Source: Bacteroidales bacterium (lineage in GTDB: Bacteria > Bacteroidota > Bacteroidia > Bacteroidales > P3). From it: a stretch of DNA of 5,177 nucleotides. The DNA lies in the NCBI GenBank assembly GCA_900769785.1, contig CAAGHV010000016.1:1-5177 (forward strand), in the 5' to 3' direction. The notes under the pieces were generated by a model. It saw only the letters and a list, made by a program, of their open reading frames with translations. It ran no database searches and was not told the DNA's origin. Each line of letters opens with the position of its first letter. The stretch's first letter is position 1. Both the position numbers and the translations under genes were made by a program. Of this stretch, positions 1 to 5,177 are shown one piece after another.

Positions 1-2326
1 AGATGATTAGCTCGTTATTTTCATTACACAGTGTCATGTCAATGATACCCGAAACATCGTATTGTTCATCATCTTCGTGTGGCGGCAAGCCAAGGTCTAA
101 ATAACTTTTGATTTTCTTTTCGCAAGCTGATACTTTTAGTTTGTTCTTTTCAATTATTTTCAATAGGTAGCATATGCAGCCTTTTAGTTGGTAATTTAAT
201 CTTTCTTCTTCAAGTTTGTTTTCTTTCAGAAGAAGTATAGCTCCTTTTTCTTCGATGGTTCTCTTGTAAATAGTTTCGTATTCATCTGTTATACGTATTT
301 TTATTTCATCTGCTGTTGAAAACGAATTGCCATTGCGAGGTGTGAACAAAGACTCAATTATAGCATGAGCCACGTTGCCTGAAGTGCGTTTTACATCATT
401 CATTTCCACTATTTCATCCTGGTTTATGCCTAATAGATTACTCATCATAAAATCAGCAGGATGTTCCACCAAAGTGCTTATAATGGTAGGGGTGATATGT
501 TTGGGCCATTGTATTAGTTCAGTTTTTTCAAATGTTAGTTGGGTGGGAACTTTTTCTTCTTTTATTATTTTGCTTGCTACTTTTAGTTTTGAAGAGTCTA
601 TTTGAAGATTGTTTCTTTCAATAATCTCAATGTTTTCAGCCATTTTTTCTATCCGAAGTAAAAGAGGATGTTTGGGTAAAGGTTCGCCATCTTTAAGTTC
701 GCAAACTACCAGTATCAATTGTTTTTCTGTTTGTACGAATGGTATAATCTTTTGTATTTCGTAGTATTTACGTTCACAATCTTCGTTCCAGAAATGGATG
801 CTGTCGGTAAGTTCTACTCTTTCGTTCTGCGATAGAAAGTTGCATTCCGTTTGGTTAATGTCTGTGCCATCAAAGCTAAACCATACAATTTTGGATGTAG
901 GTGATACTATTTTTGAGGGTGAATCTATTATTGTACGACAGTTTTGTTCGGCAATACTGCTTGTGTAATTGCTCATATTGTATGTTACATTTAGCCACGA
1001 TTCGATAGTTTTATAGTCAATAGTAGTTTTGTTTTCGCTGTTTAGTAATGTGCAAAAAGTTTTTGCCATGCTTGTTCCGGTAGCAAGTTGTTCTCGCAAT
1101 AATGTATTATCTTTGTTTATTGATATAGTCCATTGACTCCAATTTATAAATTCCAAGCAAAAATCGTTTAGTTTCTGGCATGAAATAGTGTCGCTATTTT
1201 CCATAGGAGGTAGAAATGTGTCTATATCTTTTTGTCGTTTCTTTTTATATTTGTTTTTTAAAGTCTCTATTTCTTCGTTTGATATATTACTTTCAAATAT
1301 TTCCAAATCTCCATTGATGTATTTTCCTATCAATTCTTTACATTCTTCGTTCCTATATCCACCTGTGCGTGCAATGGTGGTGGAAAGTAGTTCGCAGAAG
1401 TGTTTCTTTAAGGGAAGTAGTGGCATTTTAAGCCAATTGATTAGTAGTTTTACATTCAGCGGAGTTGAAAATAATCCTATTCCTGTTACAAAAAGTTGAG
1501 ATAGTTGTGGTGAACAATTTTGTGTTATGCTACCGCCACATGGCATGTTGGCCAATGCAAGCCAATGATCCATAGCTTTATTGTTGGAGTTGATCCATAC
1601 AGCGTCGTTATATTCGGTAGTATGGGAAAAGTATTTTAATGCACTATGCTCGTCCGGAAACTTGTATATCAAAATCGATTCGTCGTTTGTATTAAGTGTT
1701 ATTTTTTCGTTTTTGTTTTCGATAAGCAACCTGCGTATTTTTGATAAATTGTTGTTGAAGGTGCTTTTTGCAACTTGGATTTTTGTTATTATGGCACCTT
1801 GTGCTTTTAGTGTATTTATAAGTTTTTGTACTATCGGTTGCATTATAGCAGTGTCGCAATTTACTTGTATGCTGTACATACCGCAATCCAAGTTAAATGA
1901 CTGTATTTGCTTTACGGCAATATTAATCCGTTCTACTATATCATATTCTTTTTCTACTGAGAAATATTTTTCGATATCGGCAATGGCATTGAGGCGTTTG
2001 CTATTGCTATTTGATTCAAACTTCCATTCGGCCATTCTCAATTCATCTCGCCATGCCAATACTGCTTTTGCTGTGTTCAATCCCAAAGTTGTGAATGATT
2101 TGGCAAATATGCTATTGGGATGTTCTTTGATATATTTGTTCATTGCACCATAGTATTTTGCTAATCGTTCGGTTGCTTCCACTTGGTTGTAATGTTGTCC
2201 CAATCGTAATTCAATTATTTCCAACAAACCTATTGTGTTTACAGCTATGGTATCCATCAATACATCATTATTATTGACATTAATGTGTAAATGACCTGAA
2301 TATTCCGGCGAAAATAATATGTTCAT
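1..2326 (-). CDS. AddB-like inactivated helicase / PD-(D/E)XK nuclease, C-terminus cut by window edge
   Basis: The frame stays open for 775 codons from ATG at 2326 to base 1, with no stop in the window, so the gene is partial. An in-frame TAA lies six codons upstream of the ATG and no other start intervenes, which fixes the start. The N-terminus (AWRDEL at residues 91-96) and a central stretch at about 274-307 resemble the degenerate helicase part of AddB-like proteins. No Walker A motif is visible. The C-terminal part has RecB-family nuclease motifs: TSGNVAHAIIE (648-658, His654 and Glu658) and VSGIID (758-763, Asp763). The window ends at NELII, just where the metal-binding D-x-K strand is expected. 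Such proteins pair with an AddA/UvrD-type helicase-nuclease to resect DNA double-strand breaks; a partner gene is expected beyond base 1. Before the nuclease motif the protein has HP (622-623) where Fe-S AddB proteins have CP. Sampled G+C is about 28-33%, lower than the hydrolase gene. The family call is from motifs recalled by eye; AddB-type assignment is firmer than exact orthology. Confidence 0.85.
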   Translation of the reverse strand, partial: MNILFSPEYSGHLHINVNNNDVLMDTIAVNTIGLLEIIELRLGQHYNQVEATERLAKYYGAMNKYIKEHPNSIFAKSFTTLGLNTAKAVLAWRDELRMAEWKFESNSNSKRLNAIADIEKYFSVEKEYDIVERINIAVKQIQSFNLDCGMYSIQVNCDTAIMQPIVQKLINTLKAQGAIITKIQVAKSTFNNNLSKIRRLLIENKNEKITLNTNDESILIYKFPDEHSALKYFSHTTEYNDAVWINSNNKAMDHWLALANMPCGGSITQNCSPQLSQLFVTGIGLFSTPLNVKLLINWLKMPLLPLKKHFCELLSTTIARTGGYRNEECKELIGKYINGDLEIFESNISNEEIETLKNKYKKKRQKDIDTFLPPMENSDTISCQKLNDFCLEFINWSQWTISINKDNTLLREQLATGTSMAKTFCTLLNSENKTTIDYKTIESWLNVTYNMSNYTSSIAEQNCRTIIDSPSKIVSPTSKIVWFSFDGTDINQTECNFLSQNERVELTDSIHFWNEDCERKYYEIQKIIPFVQTEKQLILVVCELKDGEPLPKHPLLLRIEKMAENIEIIERNNLQIDSSKLKVASKIIKEEKVPTQLTFEKTELIQWPKHITPTIISTLVEHPADFMMSNLLGINQDEIVEMNDVKRTSGNVAHAIIESLFTPRNGNSFSTADEIKIRITDEYETIYKRTIEEKGAILLLKENKLEEERLNYQLKGCICYLLKIIEKNKLKVSACEKKIKSYLDLGLPPHEDDEQYDVSGIIDMTLCNENNELII

Positions 2327-2414
2327 AATAGTGTGATTTATTTAGTCAAGTATTTGAATTCGTTGATTATGTTTGTTGCTTCTATGGCTTTTCTATTCTG
2401 TTTTTTTGATTGTG

Positions 2415-2445
2415 CAAAGTTATGGAAAAAGTTTGAAACTTCAAA
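2415..2445 (-). promoter_or_regulatory. Bacteroidota-type promoter of the AddB-like gene
   Basis: On the minus strand TTTG (2445-2442) is followed after exactly 19 bp by TAACTTTG (2422-2415). This fits the known Bacteroides housekeeping promoter, a -33 TTTG and a -7 TAnnTTTG box 19-21 bp apart. Transcription would start near 2408-2410 and give a leader of about 80 nt before the ATG at 2326. The leader is A+T-rich and lacks a Shine-Dalgarno sequence, as is usual in this phylum. Position and orientation match the only gene downstream. It means the AddB-like gene can be transcribed independently of the ATPase-hydrolase pair. Confidence 0.75.
2432..2445. repeat. Inverted repeat overlapping the -33 box
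   Basis: TTTGAA (2432-2437), a 2-nt spacer, and TTCAAA (2440-2445) form a perfect 6-bp inverted repeat that contains the -33 TTTG box of the promoter. A dyad placed there could be an operator. A 14-nt A+T-rich palindrome can also arise by chance, and the heptamer CAAAGTT recurs at 2415-2421 and 2442-2448. Confidence 0.3.
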
Positions 2446-2583
2446 GTTGTAGTTTTTCAATTATCTTCATCTCATTTCTTAGGGTGGTATCTTTTGAGTA
2501 TTATAGGGAAATTATTATGAATTTAAGGTTATGTATTCATTGAGATTTCTTTTGTTGATCTCTTGTTTTATGGTGCCTTAATT

Positions 2584-2629
2584 GCATAACTTATTATGCT
2601 TGACATGCTAATGTGAGAGATGCTTGACA
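2584..2629. repeat. Small palindrome plus 10-bp direct repeats
   Basis: GCATAA (2584-2589), loop CTTA, and TTATGC (2594-2599) form a perfect 6-bp dyad. The decamer ATGCTTGACA occurs at 2596-2605 and again at 2620-2629, a 24-bp offset. The second copy lies just left of the strong hairpin. The function is unknown. Possibilities are a protein-binding site, a scar of a small repeat element, or chance. Confidence 0.4.
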
Positions 2630-2634
2630 AGAAG

Positions 2635-2679
2635 GTCTCCCAAGGGCGTTGGGGAGGTTTCCCAACGCCCTTGGGAGAC
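2635..2679 (-). terminator. Perfect 19-bp stem hairpin, probable transcription terminator
   Basis: GTCTCCCAAGGGCGTTGGG (2635-2653) is exactly complementary to 2661-2679, across a 7-nt loop (2654-2660). The stem begins 44 bp beyond the hydrolase stop codon, where the leftward ATPase-hydrolase transcript should end. On the minus strand it is followed by CTTCTTGT, a poor U-tract, so it is not a perfect intrinsic terminator. The length and exactness of the stem, and its G+C content against an A+T-rich background, would also suit a dispersed intergenic palindromic repeat. Termination is the likelier role from position alone. Confidence 0.6.
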
Positions 2680-2723
2680 TATGTGTTCAGCCATCGTGCG
2701 TAAGCACTTCAACGTGCGAAACT

Positions 2724-3341
2724 TTACACATTAAGCATGTTGATGATGTGTTTTACTATTGCCATTGTAGAACTGCTCATACGGTGGCCACCTTTGGGGT
2801 CGAGGTGGATTACAAAGCCGTTGGTGTATGCCATGGTGGCATTGTCTAATGTGGCTTCTTTGCCTAGCAGTTCGTCGTTTGGCGAGAATACGGCGTGGTT
2901 GTTTATGCCCGGTATCACTTGGTGTGTAGCTTTGTAGTGGGCTATGCCTTGGCATATCTCTGGCGTTATGTCGAAGTGGGTAGCTTCATCTTGTCGTTGA
3001 CAGAAGTATGGGTGTGTGCCGTAGCCTATATCTTTGGCAAGCGACACATCGGCATTTATTGCCGGATTGCATACTATCTTTGTGGCATTGGGGGCGTTGG
3101 CATACATGGTCATAAGTCCGCCATACGATGTGCCCATCACTATTTGTGGATTATATTGGGCCACTATATCGTTTATCTTATCGATGGCTTGCTCTAATTC
3201 TTCGCCCACTTCGGGCAATATCCATTGGTATTGAGGAAATAGCTTTTGCAGTTCGCGGCCTGTGTTGGAGTTGCTGCCCGAAGCCAAGCCATGGATATAC
3301 ATGGCTGTGGGCTTACCGGTGTTTTGTTCTATCTTGTTCAT
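2724..3341 (-). CDS. Alpha/beta-fold hydrolase of the YqiA/YcfP esterase type
   Basis: This is a 205-residue cytoplasmic protein starting at ATG 3341; a TTG immediately upstream (3344) could add one residue, but the ATG is preferred. The N-terminus MYIHGLASGSNSNTG (about 14-28) is the strand and HG loop after which an oxyanion hole forms. GTSYGG (70-75) is the nucleophile elbow with Ser72. SPND (153-156) places Asp156 as the acid, and GGHRM (184-188) gives His186. The triad therefore appears complete and in the usual order. Length fits the small single-domain YqiA/YcfP (UPF0227) group, whose members act on short acyl esters; the true substrate is unknown. There is no signal peptide or membrane segment. 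The gene follows the ATPase by 8 bp, so it is probably co-transcribed and may be translationally linked. Sampled G+C of 42-50% is higher than the AddB-like gene downstream. Confidence 0.85.
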   Translation of the reverse strand: MNKIEQNTGKPTAMYIHGLASGSNSNTGRELQKLFPQYQWILPEVGEELEQAIDKINDIVAQYNPQIVMGTSYGGLMTMYANAPNATKIVCNPAINADVSLAKDIGYGTHPYFCQRQDEATHFDITPEICQGIAHYKATHQVIPGINNHAVFSPNDELLGKEATLDNATMAYTNGFVIHLDPKGGHRMSSSTMAIVKHIINMLNV

Positions 3342-3349
3342 CAATTGTA

Positions 3350-4969
3350 TTAATTATTGGTTTTAAATCCTATCGACTTGTTATTTTGTTGTTTTGAGTT
3401 TAGTTTTTCGTCTTCGCACATTTCTTGTATTTGGTGTAACGTGCATTCTTGGTTGTAAAGTATGTTGTATATTTCTGTTTTTCGCACAATGTTTTCAATC
3501 TCGCCACCGCTTAGGTCGTATTTTCTTGCAAGGGTATTGGCATCGTTATTGGTTAGAGATGGCATCATGGCTTGCCATATCTTGCTTTTGGCTTCTACTG
3601 TGGGCCGTTCAAACTCTATTTTATATAAGAAACGTCTCTCGAAAGCTTTGTCTAAGTTTGCGGTCAAGTTGGTGGTGGCTATCATTATTCCGTCAAGGTT
3701 TTCCATCTCTTGCAGTATAATGTTTTGTATGGAGTTTTCCATCTTATCTACAGCACGTTCGGCACCTTCTTGGCGTATGCCCAAAACGGCATCGGCTTCG
3801 TTGAACAGCAGTATAGGTGCTTTTTTCAAGGTCTTTACATAGTTGCGATAGCGATCGAATGTACGTTTTATATTTTTTTCGCTTTCTCCAACCCACATGC
3901 TCTTTATTCTCGACACATCTATCATCATCACATCGCGGCCTGTTAGGCGACTTATCTGGTTTACAGTTTCGGTTTTGCCCGTTCCCGGCGAGCCGTAGAA
4001 CAAACAGGCGAAGCCTTGTCGCATACCTTTTGCTTTCAGGCGGTTTTGAATGTTGGCAAAGTTCTCTTCTTGCAACAGATTGCACAATATCGATATTTCT
4101 TTTTCTACTTTCGGACTATAATATAGTTGTTTTTCGGCAAACGAGGTATGCTTTATCAGCTCTTTGGCTGAATCTTTCATCTCGATGATGTTAAATTCAG
4201 GAAACAATTTCTTTTGCACTTCATCGGTAAGGTGTAGCCTTTCAAAGTCGCATTGCCCATCAACGCATTCGGGTTCTATTATTTTCTTAGTTAGCAAAGG
4301 ATTGCATTTTTCTATTATTGACTTTTGTATTCTGCGTTTGTTGGCTTTCTTAAAGTGTTCAAGATATTCTCTTTCGTATAAATATTCGTTATTTTCTATT
4401 ATAAATTCTTTGCAAAATGTGTAAAACAGCAACTTATGAAAAAAGTTTAGTTTGTTTATCTCTAATTCGCGCATGGCTTTGCAGAAGTGCAAATTGCGAT
4501 TGGCATTTATCAGATAATCAATCTCGTCGCATATTGTACGTTCGTCCATCTCGTCAGAGTCGTCGAGTATGTCTTCTATTTTGTTGAACAAATCGTCGAT
4601 ATTTGTTATGTTCAAATACTTGGAGTGAACGTATTCTTCGTTGTTTTTTATGGCGGTCAGCACCGGAATCGGCATTTTGTAGTTAGTGCTTAACTCTTTG
4701 TTTTTGCGACAATAGTCTTTACGTATCAGATACTTTTTTTCTAATTCTTCTACATCAGTGAGAAATGTAAGCAACTCGATGTTTTTGCATTGCAATGTGC
4801 GGGAAAAATCGCTTAACGAGAAGCACCCATCCACGCCTTCGTTTGCGAATAGCGAGAATATCAATGCTTGACGTTCGTTGATGTTCATCATCGTGCTTAC
4901 GTATTCAAGTTCATTGCTCGACGTTTGGAATAACTCTTTGCACAAACCGAGTTCTTCGGTGTTGTTCAC
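3350..4969 (-). CDS. AAA+ ATPase with N-terminal winged-helix-like domain; 5' end uncertain
   Basis: The frame gives 539 residues from GTG at 4969. Residues about 26-85 have the alternating helix pattern and ELEKKYLIRK turn of a winged helix, suggesting DNA or protein binding. About 120-270 is acidic, charged and helical. The AAA+ module follows: Walker A GSPGTGKT (326-333), pore-loop-like SMWVGESE (357-364), Walker B ILLFNEAD (386-393), sensor 1 ATTN (431-434), arginine finger in FERRF (443-447) and sensor 2 GGEIENIVRK (488-497). The Walker B aspartate is replaced by Asn390, while Glu391, the catalytic glutamate, is kept. I recall this NEAD form as normal for this bacterial family. It should form hexamers that remodel an unknown client; no protease domain is present. 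The start is doubtful: no ATG precedes residue 27 (4891), and the frame runs open upstream of 4969 without a start. The real N-terminus may be lost. The AAA+ half is sampled at 47% G+C, the N-terminal half at 22-32%. Confidence 0.85.
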   Translation of the reverse strand: MNNTEELGLCKELFQTSSNELEYVSTMMNINERQALIFSLFANEGVDGCFSLSDFSRTLQCKNIELLTFLTDVEELEKKYLIRKDYCRKNKELSTNYKMPIPVLTAIKNNEEYVHSKYLNITNIDDLFNKIEDILDDSDEMDERTICDEIDYLINANRNLHFCKAMRELEINKLNFFHKLLFYTFCKEFIIENNEYLYEREYLEHFKKANKRRIQKSIIEKCNPLLTKKIIEPECVDGQCDFERLHLTDEVQKKLFPEFNIIEMKDSAKELIKHTSFAEKQLYYSPKVEKEISILCNLLQEENFANIQNRLKAKGMRQGFACLFYGSPGTGKTETVNQISRLTGRDVMMIDVSRIKSMWVGESEKNIKRTFDRYRNYVKTLKKAPILLFNEADAVLGIRQEGAERAVDKMENSIQNIILQEMENLDGIMIATTNLTANLDKAFERRFLYKIEFERPTVEAKSKIWQAMMPSLTNNDANTLARKYDLSGGEIENIVRKTEIYNILYNQECTLHQIQEMCEDEKLNSKQQNNKSIGFKTNN

Positions 4970-5086
4970 TATGCTGCTGATACATTCTACAATAGTTTTT
5001 GTCGGAGAATTTGTCGGAATTATTGGAGTTAGACAAGGAAAAAATTCTGAAAAAGGCAGAAAATACCTCCATGCGCTACCAAATCC
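4970..5086 (-). other. Open extension upstream of the ATPase, without a start codon
   Basis: In the ATPase frame, 39 further codons are open between the GTG at 4969 and a TGA at 5089-5087, with no ATG, GTG or TTG among them. The part nearest the gene (TKTIVECISSIVNNTEEL, crossing 4969) reads like a natural helix running into the ATPase. The part beyond about 5000 (WRYFLPFSEFFPC) does not. No TTTG/TAnnTTTG promoter is visible on the minus strand here. This suggests that genuine ATPase coding sequence continues to about 4996 and then meets unrelated DNA. Confidence 0.4.
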
Positions 5087-5177
5087 TCAAGCGGAAACAG
5101 CCCCGTGAGATCTGCGACACGGTACGGGCGTTTTTGACGGAATACGGCATTGTAGGGGTGCATTTAGAGCCGGAGAT
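4999..5177 (+). CDS. Partial unidentified plus-strand reading frame, possibly from a mobile element
   Basis: A plus-strand frame is open from the TAG at 4993-4995 to the window edge. It reads LSENLSELLELDKEKILKK, then AENTSMRYQILKRKQPREI, then CDTVRAFLTEYGIVGVHLEPE: charged, helical and protein-like. The only ATG is at 5071. The in-frame TTG codons at 4999, 5011 and 5023 are alternative starts, and the coding feel upstream of 5071 makes one of these, or a missing 5' end, plausible. From 5071 to 5177 G+C is about 54% (58 of 107, hand count), above every other stretch sampled. The first codons hold two copies of TTTGTCGGA (4998-5006 and 5010-5018). I do not recognise the family. An insertion-sequence transposase is possible from the base composition and position but is not shown. 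The gene is divergent from the ATPase. Confidence 0.4.
   Translation, partial: MSENLSELLELDKEKILKKAENTSMRYQILKRKQPREICDTVRAFLTEYGIVGVHLEPE

Larger units (their letters stand above)
2327..2723. other. Gene-free intergenic region
   Basis: These 397 bp separate the hydrolase stop from the AddB-like start, and both neighbours read leftwards. The stretch holds the AddB-like promoter (2415-2445), a short palindrome and a 10-bp direct repeat (2584-2629), and a strong hairpin (2635-2679). I see no convincing open reading frame, tRNA or riboswitch-like structure. The stretch around 2341-2400 is only about 30% G+C, whereas the hairpin is strongly G+C-rich. Confidence 0.7.

Noticed and set aside
1188..2153. 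Plus-strand open frames at 1188-1499 and 1581-2153
   Set aside because: They lie antisense to the AddB-like gene, encode Phe/Ser/Leu-rich sequence with no motifs, and are explained by the open minus-strand frame.
2600..2629. Two TTGACA hexamers resembling an E. coli -35 box
   Set aside because: No TATAAT-like box follows at 16-18 bp, no plus-strand gene lies downstream, and Bacteroidota do not use this promoter type.
2696..2717. Short alternative hairpins, GTGC-GTAA-GCAC and GCAC-TTCAAC-GTGC, after the hydrolase gene
   Set aside because: Stems of 4 bp are too weak and mutually exclusive. The 19-bp stem next to them is the credible structure.
3394..4188. Several plus-strand frames opposite the ATPase, and a minus-strand one at 3744-4085
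   Set aside because: These are shadows of the ATPase. The AAA+ motifs lie only in the frame annotated.
4878..5108. Plus-strand 76-codon frame across the right-hand junction
   Set aside because: It overlaps the ATPase start antisense, has no family resemblance, and ends in low-complexity-looking sequence. The neighbouring frame from 4996 reads more like a protein.
1..5177. A complete anti-phage or CRISPR system built from the nuclease, ATPase and hydrolase
   Set aside because: No direct-repeat array or known defence domain set is visible. The nuclease is best explained as a repair AddB-like subunit with its own promoter, so a three-gene system is not supported.

Overview
This 5.2 kb window looks like chromosomal DNA of a Bacteroidota, most likely Bacteroidales. 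The evidence is: A+T-rich DNA (hand-counted 60-base samples run from about 22% to 50% G+C); a textbook Bacteroides-type promoter (TTTG, 19 bp, TAnnTTTG); gene starts without a Shine-Dalgarno sequence; and protein families I recognise from that phylum. The species cannot be named from the sequence.

Layout. All three well-supported genes lie on the minus strand, so they read from right to left. An AAA+ ATPase (4969-3350) is followed after 8 bp by a small alpha/beta-hydrolase of the YqiA/YcfP type (3341-2724). The spacing indicates one transcript. A 19-bp perfect hairpin at 2635-2679 probably ends it. A 397-bp gene-free stretch (2327-2723) holds this hairpin, some short repeats and, near its left end, the promoter of the next gene. 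That gene fills 2326-1 and runs off the window. It encodes at least 775 residues of an AddB-like protein, an inactivated-helicase/RecB-type nuclease. The window cuts it just before the last catalytic motif, so no stop codon is present.

The right edge (about 4996-5177) differs from the rest. From 5071 it is about 54% G+C, it carries a plus-strand reading frame pointing out of the window, and no minus-strand promoter is visible. The ATPase frame continues open upstream of its only candidate start (GTG at 4969) but offers no further start before a stop at 5089-5087. The best reading is that a foreign, perhaps mobile, piece of DNA abuts or has replaced the original 5' end of the ATPase gene. This is an inference.

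Function. The AddB-like protein should work with an AddA/UvrD-type helicase-nuclease in double-strand-break processing, and its partner would be expected beyond the left edge. The ATPase couples a probable winged-helix N-terminal domain to a single AAA+ module and has no known substrate that I can name. The hydrolase has a complete candidate Ser-Asp-His triad but an unknown substrate. I see no CRISPR array, tRNA, rRNA, or clear toxin-antitoxin or defence cassette. The most interesting points are the right-hand junction, the apparent loss of the first Fe-S cysteine in the AddB-like nuclease, and the ATPase-hydrolase pair.
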